Below are positions 26,116 through 39,639 of a DNA stretch of 64,000 nucleotides, piece by piece. Positions within the stretch are counted from its first letter, which is position 1. The number at the start of each line of letters is the position of its first letter. The notes under the pieces were generated by a model that saw only the letters and a list, made by a program, of their open reading frames with translations, was not told where the DNA came from and searched no databases. Source of the stretch: Cylicocyclus nassatus (lineage: Eukaryota; Nematoda; Chromadorea; Rhabditida; Strongylidae); NCBI GenBank assembly GCA_958299035.1, contig CATQJL010000135.1, positions 124,001 through 188,000 on the forward strand. The letters are read 5' to 3'. The position numbers were made by a program, and so were the translations under genes.

Positions 26116-28793
26116 AGGCCTACGAAGGAGTGTCAAGGCTCACGAAGGAGTGTCAAGGCCTACGAAGGAGTGTCAAGGCTCACGAAGGATGCCAAGGCCT
26201 ACGAAGGAGTGTCAAGGCTCACGAAGGATGCCAAGGCCTACGAAGGAGTGTCAAGGCTCACGAAGGAGTGTCAAGGCCTACGAAGGAGTGTCAAGGCCTA
26301 CGAAGGAGTGTCAAGGCTCACGAAGGAGTGTCAAGGCTCACGAAGGAGTGTCAAGGCTCACGAAGGAGTGTCAAGGCTCACGAAGGAGTGTCAAGGCTCA
26401 CGAAGGAGTGTCAAGGCTCACGAAGGAGTGTCAAGGCCCACGAAGGAGTGTCAATGCTCACGAAGGAGTGTCAAGGCCTACGAAGGAGTGTCAAGGCTCA
26501 CGAAGGAGTGTCAAGGCCTACGAAGGAATGTCAAGGCTCAAAGAGTGTCAAGGCTCACGAAGGAGTGTCAAGGCTCACGAAGGAGTGTCAAGGCCTACGA
26601 AGGAGTGTCAAGGCTCACGAAGGAGTTTCAAGGCCTACGAAGGAGTGTCAAGGCCTACGAAGGAGTGTCAAGGCTCACGAAGGAGTGTCAAGGCTCACGA
26701 AGGAGTGTCAAGGCCTACGAAGGAGTGTCAAGGCCTACGAAGGAGTGTCAAGGCCTACGAAGGAGTGTCAAGGCTCACGAAGGAGTGTCAAGGCTCACGA
26801 AGGAGTGTCAAGGCCTACGAAGGAGAGTCAAGGCCTACGAAGGAGTGTCAAGGCTCACGAAGGAGTGTCAAGGCCTACGAAGGAGTGTCAAGGCTCACGA
26901 AGGAGTGTCAAGGCCTACGAAGGAGTGTCAAGGCCTACGAAGGAGTGTCAAGGCTCACGAAGGAGTGTCAAGGCTCACGAAGGAGTGTCAAGGCTCACGA
27001 AGGAGTGTCAAGGCTCACGAAGGAGTGTCAAGGCCTACGAAGGAGTGTCAAGGCTCAAAGAGTGTCAAGGCTCACGAAGGAGTGTCAAGGCTCACGAAGG
27101 AGTGTCAAGGCCTACGAAGGAGTGTCAAGGCTCACGAAGGAGTGTCAAGGCTCACGAAGGAGTGTCAAGGCTCACGAAGGAGTGTCAAGGCTCACGAAGG
27201 AGTGTCAAGGCCTACGAAGGAGTGTCAAGGCTCACGAAGGAGTGTCAAGGCCTACGAAGGAGTGTCAAGGCTCACGAAGGAGTGTCAAGGCTCACGAAGG
27301 AGTGTCAAGGCCTACGAAGGAGTGTCAAGGCCTACGAAGGAGTGTCAAGGCCTACGAAGGAGTGTCAAGGCTCACGAAAGAGTGTCAAGGCCTACGAAGG
27401 AGAGTCAAGGCCTACGAAGGAGTGTCAAGGCCTACGAAGGAGTGTCAAGGCTCACGAAGGAGTGTCAAGGCTCACGAAGGAGTGTCAAGGCCTACGAAGG
27501 AGTGTCAAGGCCTACGAAGGAGTGTCAAGGCCTACGAAGGAGTGTCAAGGCTCACGAAGGAGTGTCAAGGCTCACGAAGGAGTGTCAAGGCCTACGAAGG
27601 AGAGTCAAGGCCTACGAAGGAGTGTCAAGGCTCACGAAGGAGTGTCAAGGCCTACGAAGGAGTGTCAAGGCTCACGAAGGAGTGTCAAGGCCTACGAAGG
27701 AGTGTCAAGGCTCACGAAGGAGTGTCAAGGCTCACGAAGGAGTGTCAAGGCTCACGAAGGAGTGTCAAGGCTCACGAAGGAGTGTCAAGGCTCACGAAGG
27801 AGTGTCAAGGCTCACGAAGGAGTGTCAAGGCTCACGAAGGAGTGTCAAGGCTCACGAAGGAGTGTCAAGGCTCACGAAGGAGTGTCAAGGCCCACGAAGG
27901 AGTGTCAAGGCTCACGAAGGAGTGTCAAGGCTCACGAAGGAGTGTCAAGGCCCACGAAGGAGTGTCAATGCTCACGAAGGAGTGTCAAGGCTCACGAAGG
28001 AGTGTCAAGGCCTACGAAGGAGTGTCAAGGCTCACGAAGGAGTGTCAAGGCCTACGAAGGAGAGTCAAGGCCTACGAAGGAGTGTCAAGGCTCACGAAGG
28101 AGTGTCAAGGCTCACGAAGGAGTGTCAAGGCCTACGAAGGAGTGTCAAGGCTCACGAAGGAGTGTCAAGGCCTACGAAGGAGTGTCAAGGCTCACGAAGG
28201 ATGCCAAGGCCTACGAAGGAGTGTCAAGGCTCACGAAGGAGTGTCAAGGCCTACGAAGGAGTGTCAAGGCCTACGAAGGAGTGTCAAGGCTCACGAAGGA
28301 GTGTCAAGGCTCACGAAGGAGTGTCAAGGCTCACGAAGGAGTGTCAAGGCTCACGAAGGAGTGTCAAGGCTCACGAAGGAGTGTCAAGGCTCACGAAGGA
28401 GTGTCAAGGCCCACGAAGGAGTGTCAATGCTCACGAAGGAGTGTCAAGGCCTACGAAGGAGTGTCAAGGCTCACGAAGGAGTGTCAAGGCCTACGAAGGA
28501 ATGTCAAGGCTCAAAGAGTGTCAAGGCTCACGAAGGAGTGTCAAGGCTCACGAAGGAGTGTCAAGGCCTACGAAGGAGTGTCAAGGCTCACGAAGGAGTG
28601 TCAAGGCTCACGAAGAAGTGTCAAGGCTCACGAAAGAGTGTCAAGGCTCACGAAAGAGTGTCAAGGCTCACGAAGGAGTGTCAAGGCTCACGAAGGAGTG
28701 TCAAGGCCTACGAAGGAGTGTCAAGGCTCACGAAGGAGTGTCAAGGCTCACGAAGGAGTGTCAAGGCCTACGAAGGAGTGTCAAGGCCTACGA

Positions 28794-31700
28794 AGGAGTG
28801 TCAAGGCTCACGAAGGAGTGTCAAGGCTCACGAAGGAGTGTCAAGGCTCACGAAGGAGTGTCAAGGCTCACGAAGGAGTGTCAAGGCCTACGAAGGAGTG
28901 TCAAGGCTCACGAAGGAGTGTCAAGGCCTACGAAGGAGTGTCAAGGCTCACGAAGGAGTGTCAAGGCTCACGAAGGAGTGTCAAGGCCTACGAAGGAGTG
29001 TCAAGGCCTACGAAGGAGTGTCAAGGCCTACGAAGGAGTGTCAAGGCTCACGAAAGAGTGTCAAGGCCTACGAAGGAGAGTCAAGGCCTACGAAGGAGTG
29101 TCAAGGCCTACGAAGGAGTGTCAAGGCTCACGAAGGAGTGTCAAGGCTCACGAAGGAGTGTCAAGGCCTACGAAGGAGTGTCAAGGCCTACGAAGGAGTG
29201 TCAAGGCCTACGAAGGAGTGTCAAGGCTCACGAAGGAGTGTCAAGGCTCACGAAGGAGTGTCAAGGCCTACGAAGGAGAGTCAAGGCCTACGAAGGAGTG
29301 TCAAGGCTCACGAAGGAGTGTCAAGGCTCACGAAGGAGTGTCAAGGCTCACGAAGGAGTGTCAAGGCCTACGAAGGAGTGTCAAGGCTCACGAAGGAGTG
29401 TCAAGGCTCACGAAGGAGTGTCAAGGCTCACGAAGGAGTGTCAAGGCTCACGAAGGAGTGTCAAGGCTCACGAAGGAGTGTCAAGGCTCACGAAGGAGTG
29501 TCAAGGCTCACGAAGGAGTGTCAAGGCTCACGAAGGAGTGTCAAGGCTCACGAAGGAGTGTCAAGGCCCACGAAGGAGTGTCAAGGCTCACGAAGGAGTG
29601 TCAAGGCTCACGAAGGAGTGTCAAGGCCCACGAAGGAGTGTCAATGCTCACGAAGGAGTGTCAAGGCTCACGAAGGAGTGTCAAGGCCTACGAAGGAGTG
29701 TCAAGGCTCACGAAGGAGTGTCAAGGCCTACGAAGGAGAGTCAAGGCCTACGAAGGAGTGTCAAGGCTCACGAAGGAGTGTCAAGGCTCACGAAGGAGTG
29801 TCAAGGCCTACGAAGGAGTGTCAAGGCTCACGAAGGAGTGTCAAGGCCTACGAAGGAGTGTCAAGGCTCACGAAGGATGCCAAGGCCTACGAAGGAGTGT
29901 CAAGGCTCACGAAGGAGTGTCAAGGCCTACGAAGGAGTGTCAAGGCCTACGAAGGAGTGTCAAGGCTCACGAAGGAGTGTCAAGGCTCACGAAGGAGTGT
30001 CAAGGCTCACGAAGGAGTGTCAAGGCTCACGAAGGAGTGTCAAGGCTCACGAAGGAGTGTCAAGGCTCACGAAGGAGTGTCAAGGCCCACGAAGGAGTGT
30101 CAATGCTCACGAAGGAGTGTCAAGGCCTACGAAGGAGTGTCAAGGCTCACGAAGGAGTGTCAAGGCCTACGAAGGAATGTCAAGGCTCAAAGAGTGTCAA
30201 GGCTCACGAAGGAGTGTCAAGGCTCACGAAGGAGTGTCAAGGCCTACGAAGGAGTGTCAAGGCTCACGAAGGAGTGTCAAGGCTCACGAAGAAGTGTCAA
30301 GGCTCACGAAAGAGTGTCAAGGCTCACGAAAGAGTGTCAAGGCTCACGAAGGAGTGTCAAGGCTCACGAAGGAGTGTCAAGGCCTACGAAGGAGTGTCAA
30401 GGCTCACGAAGGAGTGTCAAGGCTCACGAAGGAGTGTCAAGGCCTACGAAGGAGTGTCAAGGCCTACGAAGGAGTGTCAAGGCCTACGAAGGAGTGTCAA
30501 GGCTCACGAAGGAGTGTCAAGGCTCACGAAGGAGTGCCAAGGCTCACGAAGGAGTGTCAAGGCCCACGAAGGAGTGTCAAGGCTCACGAAGGAGTGTCAA
30601 GGCCTACGAAGGAGTGTCAAGGCTCACGAAGGAGTGTCAAGGCCTACGAAGGAGTGTCAAGGCTCAAAGAGTGTCAAGGCTCACGAAGGAGTGTCAAGGC
30701 TCACGAAGGAGTGTCAAGGCCTACGAAGGAGTGTCAAGGCTCACGAAGGAGTGTCAAGGCTCACGAAGAAGTGTCAAGGCTCACGAAAGAGTGTCAAGGC
30801 TCACGAAGGAGTGTCAAGGCTCACGAAGGAGTGTCAAGGCCTACGAAGGAGTGTCAAGGCCTACGAAGGAGTGTCAAGGCCTACGAAGGAGTGTCAAGGC
30901 TCACGAAGGAGTGTCAAGGCTCACGAAGGAGTGTCAAGGCTCACGAAGGAGTGTCAAGGCCTACGAAGGAGTGTCAAGGCTCACGAAGGAGTGTCAAGGC
31001 CTACGAAGGAGTGTCAAGGCTCACGAAGGAGTGTCAAGGCTCACGAAGGAGTGTCAAGGCCTACGAAGGAGTGTCAAGGCCTACGAAGGAGTGTCAAGGC
31101 CTACGAAGGAGTGTCAAGGCTCACGAAGGAGTGTCAAGGCTCACGAAGGAGTGTCAAGGCTCACGAAAGAGTGTCAAGGCCTACGAAGGAGAGTCAAGGC
31201 CTACGAAGGAGTGTCAAGGCCTACGAAGGAGTGTCAAGGCTCACGAAGGAGTGTCAAGGCTCACGAAGGAGTGTCAAGGCCTACGAAGGAGTGTCAAGGC
31301 CTACGAAGGAGTGTCAAGGCCTACGAAGGAGTGTCAAGGCTCACGAAGGAGTGTCAAGGCTCACGAAGGAGTGTCAAGGCCTACGAAGGAGAGTCAAGGC
31401 CTACGAAGGAGTGTCAAGGCTCACGAAGGAGTGTCAAGGCCTACGAAGGAGTGTCAAGGCTCACGAAGGAGTGTCAAGGCCTACGAAGGAGTGTCAAGGC
31501 CTACGAAGGAGTGTCAAGGCTCACGAAGGAGTGTCAAGGCTCACGAAGGAGTGTCAAGGCTCACGAAGGAGTGTCAAGGCTCACGAAGGAGTGTCAAGGC
31601 CTACGAAGGAGTGTCAAGGCTCAAAGAGTGTCAAGGCTCACGAAGGAGTGTCAAGGCTCACGAAGGAGTGTCAAGGCCTACGAAGGAGTGTCAAGGCTCA

Positions 31701-32509
31701 CGAAGGAGTGTCAAGGCTCACGAAGGAGTGTCAAGGCTCACGAAGGAGTGTCAAGGCTCACGAAGGAGTGTCAAGGCTCACGAAGGGGTGTCAAGGCTCA
31801 CGAAGGAGTGTCAAGGCTCACGAAGGAGTGTCAAGGCTCACGAAGGAGTGTCAAGGCTCACGAAGGAGTGTCAAGGCCCACGAAGGAGTGTCAATGCTCA
31901 CGAAGGAGTGTCAAGGCTCACGAAGGAGTGTCAAGGCCTACGAAGGAGTGTCAAGGCTCACGAAGGAGTGTCAAGGCCTACGAAGGAGAGTCAAGGCCTA
32001 CGAAGGAGTGTCAAGGCTCACGAAGGAGTGTCAAGGCTCACGAAGGAGTGTCAAGGCCTACGAAGGAGTGTCAAGGCTCACGAAGGAGTGTCAAGGCCTA
32101 CGAAGGAGTGTCAAGGCTCACGAAGGATGCCAAGGCCTACGAAGGAGTGTCAAGGCTCACGAAGGAGTGTCAAGGCCTACGAAGGAGTGTCAAGGCCTAC
32201 GAAGGAGTGTCAAGGCTCACGAAGGAGTGTCAAGGCTCACGAAGGAGTGTCAAGGCTCACGAAGGAGTGTCAAGGCTCACGAAGGAGTGTCAAGGCTCAC
32301 GAAGGAGTGTCAAGGCTCACGAAGGAGTGTCAAGGCCCACGAAGGAGTGTCAATGCTCACGAAGGAGTGTCAAGGCCTACGAAGGAGTGTCAAGGCTCAC
32401 GAAGGAGTGTCAAGGCCTACGAAGGAATGTCAAGGCTCAAAGAGTGTCAAGGCTCACGAAGGAGTGTCAAGGCTCACGAAGGAGTGTCAAGGCCTACGAA
32501 GGAGTGTCA
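28794..32509 (+). repeat. 3.7-kb higher-order block, copy 2 (offset 6,394 bp)
   Basis: This block is co-linear with 22,400-26,115. Matching markers are GAGAG 29079 and 29279, CAATGC 29645, 30104, 31895 and 32354, the 19-bp monomer 29877, GAATG 30177 and 32427, the 17-bp monomer 30661, and GGGGTG 31787. The partner is not adjacent: about 2.7 kb of related array lies between. The event was therefore either a larger exchange later trimmed or copying at a distance. Confidence 0.87.
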
Positions 32510-34039
32510 AGGCTCACGAAGGAGTTTCAAGGCCTACGAAGGAGTGTCAAGGCCTACGAAGGAGTGTCAAGGCTCACGAAGGAGTGTCAAGGCTCACGAA
32601 GGAGTGTCAAGGCTCACGAAGGAGTGTCAAGGCCTACGAAGGAGTGTCAAGGCTCACGAAGGAGTGTCAAGGCCTACGAAGGAGTGTCAAGGCTCACGAA
32701 GGAGTGTCAAGGCTCACGAAGGAGTGTCAAGGCTCACGAAGGAGTGTCAAGGCCTACGAAGGAGTGTCAAGGCTCACGAAGGAGTGTCAAGGCTCACGAA
32801 GGAGTGTCAAGGCCTACGAAGGAGTGTCAAGGCCTACGAAGGAGTGTCAAGGCCTACGAAGGAGTGTCAAGGCTCACGAAGGAGTGTCAAGGCTCACGAA
32901 AGAGTGTCAAGGCCTACGAAGGAGAGTCAAGGCCTACGAAGGAGTGTCAAGGCTCACGAAGGAGTGTCAAGGCTCACGAAGGAGTGTCAAGGCCTACGAA
33001 GGAGTGTCAAGGCTCACGAAGGAGTGTCAAGGCTCACGAAGGAGTGTCAAGGCCTACGAAGGAGTGTCAAGGCTCACGAAGGAGTGTCAAGGCCTACGAA
33101 GGAGTGTCAAGGCCTACGAAGGAGTGTCAAGGCTCACGAAGGAGTGTCAAGGCTCACGAAGGAGTGTCAAGGCTCACGAAGGAGTGTCAAGGCTCACGAA
33201 GGAGTGTCAAGGCCTACGAAGGAGTGTCAAGGCCTACGAAGGAGTGTCAAGGCTCACGAAGGAGTGTCAAGGCCTACGAAGGAGTGTCAAGGCTCACGAA
33301 GGAGTGTCAAGGCCTACGAAGGAGTGTCAAGGCCTACGAAGGAGTGTCAAGGCCTACGAAGGAGTGTCAAGGCTCACGAAGGAGTGTCAAGGCTCACGAA
33401 GGAGTGTCAAGGCTCACGAAAGAGTGTCAAGGCCTACGAAGGAGAGTCAAGGCCTACGAAGGAGTGTCAAGGCCTACGAAGGAGTGTCAAGGCTCACGAA
33501 GGAGTGTCAAGGCTCACGAAGGAGTGTCAAGGCCTACGAAGGAGTGTCAAGGCCTACGAAGGAGTGTCAAGGCCTACGAAGGAGTGTCAAGGCTCACGAA
33601 GGAGTGTCAAGGCTCACGAAGGAGTGTCAAGGCCTACGAAGGAGAGTCAAGGCCTACGAAGGAGTGTCAAGGCTCACGAAGGAGTGTCAAGGCCTACGAA
33701 GGAGTGTCAAGGCTCACGAAGGAGTGTCAAGGCCTACGAAGGAGTGTCAAGGCCTACGAAGGAGTGTCAAGGCTCACGAAGGAGTGTCAAGGCTCACGAA
33801 GGAGTGTCAAGGCTCACGAAGGAGTGTCAAGGCTCACGAAGGAGTGTCAAGGCCTACGAAGGAGTGTCAAGGCTCAAAGAGTGTCAAGGCTCACGAAGGA
33901 GTGTCAAGGCTCACGAAGGAGTGTCAAGGCCTACGAAGGAGTGTCAAGGCTCACGAAGGAGTGTCAAGGCTCACGAAGGAGTGTCAAGGCTCACGAAGGA
34001 GTGTCAAGGCTCACGAAGGAGTGTCAAGGCTCACGAAGG

Positions 34040-34660
34040 GGTGTCAAGGCTCACGAAGGAGTGTCAAGGCTCACGAAGGAGTGTCAAGGCTCACGAAGGA
34101 GTGTCAAGGCCCACGAAGGAGTGTCAATGCTCACGAAGGAGTGTCAAGGCTCACGAAGGAGTGTCAAGGCCTACGAAGGAGTGTCAAGGCTCACGAAGGA
34201 GTGTCAAGGCCTACGAAGGAGAGTCAAGGCCTACGAAGGAGTGTCAAGGCTCACGAAGGAGTGTCAAGGCTCACGAAGGAGTGTCAAGGCCTACGAAGGA
34301 GTGTCAAGGCTCACGAAGGAGTGTCAAGGCCTACGAAGGAGTGTCAAGGCTCACGAAGGATGCCAAGGCCTACGAAGGAGTGTCAAGGCTCACGAAGGAG
34401 TGTCAAGGCCTACGAAGGAGTGTCAAGGCCTACGAAGGAGTGTCAAGGCTCACGAAGGAGTGTCAAGGCTCACGAAGGAGTGTCAAGGCTCACGAAGGAG
34501 TGTCAAGGCTCACGAAGGAGTGTCAAGGCTCACGAAGGAGTGTCAAGGCTCACGAAGGAGTGTCAAGGCCCACGAAGGAGTGTCAATGCTCACGAAGGAG
34601 TGTCAAGGCCTACGAAGGAGTGTCAAGGCTCACGAAGGAGTGTCAAGGCCTACGAAGGAA
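34040..34660 (+). repeat. Third, one-monomer-shorter copy of the GGGGTG-CAATGC module
   Basis: The distance from the GGGGTG variant base (34040) to the CAATGC T (34128) is 88 bp, against 108 bp in the copies at 25393-25501 and 31787-31895. Exactly one 20-bp monomer has been lost. The 459-bp spacing to the next CAATGC (34587) and the 300-bp spacing from the 19-bp monomer (34360) to GAATG (34660) are kept. Confidence 0.85.
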
Positions 34661-37600
34661 TGTCAAGGCTCAAAGAGTGTCAAGGCTCACGAAGGAGTGT
34701 CAAGGCTCACGAAGGAGTGTCAAGGCCTACGAAGGAGTGTCAAGGCTCACGAAGGAGTTTCAAGGCCTACGAAGGAGTGTCAAGGCCTACGAAGGAGTGT
34801 CAAGGCTCACGAAGGAGTGTCAAGGCTCACGAAGGAGTGTCAAGGCTCACGAAGGAGTGTCAAGGCCTACGAAGGAGTGTCAAGGCTCACGAAGGAGTGT
34901 CAAGGCCTACGAAGGAGTGTCAAGGCTCACGAAGGAGTGTCAAGGCTCACGAAGGAGTGTCAAGGCTCACGAAGGAGTGTCAAGGCCTACGAAGGAGTGT
35001 CAAGGCTCACGAAGGAGTGTCAAGGCTCACGAAGGAGTGTCAAGGCCTACGAAGGAGTGTCAAGGCCTACGAAGGAGTGTCAAGGCCTACGAAGGAGTGT
35101 CAAGGCTCACGAAGGAGTGTCAAGGCTCACGAAAGAGTGTCAAGGCCTACGAAGGAGAGTCAAGGCCTACGAAGGAGTGTCAAGGCTCACGAAGGAGTGT
35201 CAAGGCTCACGAAGGAGTGTCAAGGCCTACGAAGGAGTGTCAAGGCTCACGAAGGAGTGTCAAGGCTCACGAAGGAGTGTCAAGGCCTACGAAGGAGTGT
35301 CAAGGCTCACGAAGGAGTGTCAAGGCCTACGAAGGAGTGTCAAGGCCTACGAAGGAGTGTCAAGGCTCACGAAGGAGTGTCAAGGCTCACGAAGGAGTGT
35401 CAAGGCTCACGAAGGAGTGTCAAGGCTCACGAAGGAGTGTCAAGGCCTACGAAGGAGTGTCAAGGCCTACGAAGGAGTGTCAAGGCTCACGAAGGAGTGT
35501 CAAGGCCTACGAAGGAGTGTCAAGGCTCACGAAGGAGTGTCAAGGCCTACGAAGGAGTGTCAAGGCTCACGAAGGAGTGTCAAGGCCTACGAAGGAATGT
35601 CAAGGCTCAAAGAGTGTCAAGGCTCACGAAGGAGTGTCAAGGCTCACGAAGGAGTGTCAAGGCCTACGAAGGAGTGTCAAGGCTCACGAAGGAGTGTCAA
35701 GGCTCACGAAGAAGTGTCAAGGCTCACGAAAGAGTGTCAAGGCTCACGAAAGAGTGTCAAGGCTCACGAAGGAGTGTCAAGGCTCACGAAGGAGTGTCAA
35801 GGCCTACGAAGGAGTGTCAAGGCTCACGAAGGAGTGTCAAGGCTCACGAAGGAGTGTCAAGGCCTACGAAGGAGTGTCAAGGCCTACGAAGGAGTGTCAA
35901 GGCCTACGAAGGAGTGTCAAGGCTCACGAAGGAGTGTCAAGGCTCACGAAGGAGTGCCAAGGCTCACGAAGGAGTGTCAAGGCCCACGAAGGAGTGTCAA
36001 GGCTCACGAAGGAGTGTCAAGGCCTACGAAGGAGTGTCAAGGCTCACGAAGGAGTGTCAAGGCCTACGAAGGAGTGTCAAGGCTCAAAGAGTGTCAAGGC
36101 TCACGAAGGAGTGTCAAGGCTCACGAAGGAGTGTCAAGGCCTACGAAGGAGTGTCAAGGCTCACGAAGGAGTGTCAAGGCTCACGAAGAAGTGTCAAGGC
36201 TCACGAAAGAGTGTCAAGGCTCACGAAGGAGTGTCAAGGCTCACGAAGGAGTGTCAAGGCCTACGAAGGAGTGTCAAGGCCTACGAAGGAGTGTCAAGGC
36301 CTACGAAGGAGTGTCAAGGCTCACGAAGGAGTGTCAAGGCTCACGAAGGAGTGTCAAGGCTCACGAAGGAGTGTCAAGGCCTACGAAGGAGTGTCAAGGC
36401 TCACGAAGGAGTGTCAAGGCCTACGAAGGAGTGTCAAGGCTCACGAAGGAGTGTCAAGGCTCACGAAGGAGTGTCAAGGCCTACGAAGGAGTGTCAAGGC
36501 CTACGAAGGAGTGTCAAGGCCTACGAAGGAGTGTCAAGGCTCACGAAGGAGTGTCAAGGCTCACGAAGGAGTGTCAAGGCTCACGAAAGAGTGTCAAGGC
36601 CTACGAAGGAGAGTCAAGGCCTACGAAGGAGTGTCAAGGCCTACGAAGGAGTGTCAAGGCTCACGAAGGAGTGTCAGGGCTCACGAAGGAGTGTCAAGGC
36701 CTACGAAGGAGTGTCAAGGCCTACGAAGGAGTGTCAAGGCCTACGAAGGAGTGTCAAGGCTCACGAAGGAGTGTCAAGGCTCACGAAGGAGTGTCAAGGC
36801 CTACGAAGGAGAGTCAAGGCCTACGAAGGAGTGTCAAGGCTCACGAAGGAGTGTCAAGGCCTACGAAGGAGTGTCAAGGCTCACGAAGGAGTGTCAAGGC
36901 CTACGAAGGAGTGTCAAGGCCTACGAAGGAGTGTCAAGGCTCACGAAGGAGTGTCAAGGCTCACGAAGGAGTGTCAAGGCTCACGAAGGAGTGTCAAGGC
37001 TCACGAAGGAGTGTCAAGGCCTACGAAGGAGTGTCAAGGCTCAAAGAGTGTCAAGGCTCACGAAGGAGTGTCAAGGCTCACGAAGGAGTGTCAAGGCCTA
37101 CGAAGGAGTGTCAAGGCTCACGAAGGAGTGTCAAGGCTCACGAAGGAGTGTCAAGGCTCACGAAGGAGTGTCAAGGCTCACGAAGGAGTGTCAAGGCTCA
37201 CGAAGGAGTGTCAAGGCTCACGAAGGAGTGTCAAGGCTCACGAAGGAGTGTCAAGGCTCACGAAGGAGTGTCAAGGCTCACGAAGGAGTGTCAAGGCCCA
37301 CGAAGGAGTGTCAATGCTCACGAAGGAGTGTCAAGGCTCACGAAGGAGTGTCAAGGCCTACGAAGGAGTGTCAAGGCTCACGAAGGAGTGTCAAGGCCTA
37401 CGAAGGAGAGTCAAGGCCTACGAAGGAGTGTCAAGGCTCACGAAGGAGTGTCAAGGCTCACGAAGGAGTGTCAAGGCCTACGAAGGAGTGTCAAGGCTCA
37501 CGAAGGAGTGTCAAGGCCTACGAAGGAGTGTCAAGGCTCACGAAGGATGCCAAGGCCTACGAAGGAGTGTCAAGGCTCACGAAGGAGTGTCAAGGCCTAC

Positions 37601-39639
37601 GAAGGAGTGTCAAGGCCTACGAAGGAGTGTCAAGGCTCACGAAGGAGTGTCAAGGCTCACGAAGGAGTGTCAAGGCTCACGAAGGAGTGTCAAGGCTCAC
37701 GAAGGAGTGTCAAGGCTCACGAAGGAGTGTCAAGGCTCACGAAGGAGTGTCAAGGCCCACGAAGGAGTGTCAATGCTCACGAAGGAGTGTCAAGGCCTAC
37801 GAAGGAGTGTCAAGGCCTACGAAGGAATGTCAAGGCTCAAAGAGTGTCAAGGCTCACGAAGGAGTGTCAAGGCTCACGAAGGAGTGTCAAGGCCTACGAA
37901 GGAGTGTCAAGGCTCACGAAGGAGTTTCAAGGCCTACGAAGGAGTGTCAAGGCCTACGAAGGAGTGTCAAGGCTCACGAAGGAGTGTCAAGGCTCACGAA
38001 GGAGTGTCAAGGCTCACGAAGGAGTGTCAAGGCCTACGAAGGAGTGTCAAGGCTCACGAAGGAGTGTCAAGGCTCACGAAGGAGTGTCAAGGCCTACGAA
38101 GGAGTGTCAAGGCTCACGAAGGAGTGTCAAGGCCTACGAAGGAGTGTCAAGGCCTACGAAGGAGTGTCAAGGCTCACGAAGGAGTGTCAAGGCTCACGAA
38201 GGAGTGTCAAGGCTCACGAAGGAGTGTCAAGGCTCACGAAGGAGTGTCAAGGCCTACGAAGGAGTGTCAAGGCCTACGAAGGAGTGTCAAGGCTCACGAA
38301 GGAGTGTCAAGGCTCACGAAGGAGTGTCAAGGCTCACGAAGGAGTGTCAAGGCTCACGAAGGAGTGTCAAGGCCCACGAAGGAGTGTCAATGCTCACGAA
38401 GGAGTGTCAAGGCTCACGAAGGAGTGTCAAGGCCTACGAAGGAGTGTCAAGGCTCACGAAGGAGTGTCAAGGCCTACGAAGGAGAGTCAAGGCCTACGAA
38501 GGAGTGTCAAGGCTCACGAAGGAGTGTCAAGGCTCACGAAGGAGTGTCAAGGCCTACGAAGGAGTGTCAAGGCTCACGAAGGAGTGTCAAGGCCTACGAA
38601 GGAGTGTCAAGGCTCACGAAGGATGCCAAGGCCTACGAAGGAGTGTCAAGGCTCACGAAGGAGTGTCAAGGCCTACGAAGGAGTGTCAAGGCCTACGAAG
38701 GAGTGTCAAGGCTCACGAAGGAGTGTCAAGGCTCACGAAGGAGTGTCAAGGCTCACGAAGGAGTGTCAAGGCTCACGAAGGAGTGTCAAGGCTCACGAAG
38801 GAGTGTCAAGGCTCACGAAGGAGTGTCAAGGCCCACGAAGGAGTGTCAATGCTCACGAAGGAGTGTCAAGGCCTACGAAGGAGTGTCAAGGCTCACGAAG
38901 GAGTGTCAAGGCCTACGAAGGAATGTCAAGGCTCAAAGAGTGTCAAGGCTCACGAAGGAGTGTCAAGGCTCACGAAGGAGTGTCAAGGCCTACGAAGGAG
39001 TGTCAAGGCTCACGAAGGAGTTTCAAGGCCTACGAAGGAGTGTCAAGGCCTACGAAGGAGTGTCAAGGCTCACGAAGGAGTGTCAAGGCTCACGAAGGAG
39101 TGTCAAGGCTCACGAAGGAGTGTCAAGGCCTACGAAGGAGTGTCAAGGCTCACGAAGGAGTGTCAAGGCTCACGAAGGAGTGTCAAGGCCTACGAAGGAG
39201 TGTCAAGGCCTACGAAGGAGTGTCAAGGCCTACGAAGGAGTGTCAAGGCTCACGAAGGAGTGTCAAGGCTCACGAAAGAGTGTCAAGGCCTACGAAGGAG
39301 AGTCAAGGCCTACGAAGGAGTGTCAAGGCTCACGAAGGAGTGTCAAGGCTCACGAAGGAGTGTCAAGGCCTACGAAGGAGTGTCAAGGCTCACGAAGGAG
39401 TGTCAAGGCTCACGAAGGAGTGTCAAGGCCTACGAAGGAGTGTCAAGGCTCACGAAGGAGTGTCAAGGCCTACGAAGGAGTGTCAAGGCCTACGAAGGAG
39501 TGTCAAGGCTCACGAAGGAGTGTCAAGGCTCACGAAGGAGTGTCAAGGCTCACGAAGGAGTGTCAAGGCTCACGAAGGAGTGTCAAGGCCTACGAAGGAG
39601 TGTCAAGGCCTACGAAGGAGTGTCAAGGCTCACGAAGGA

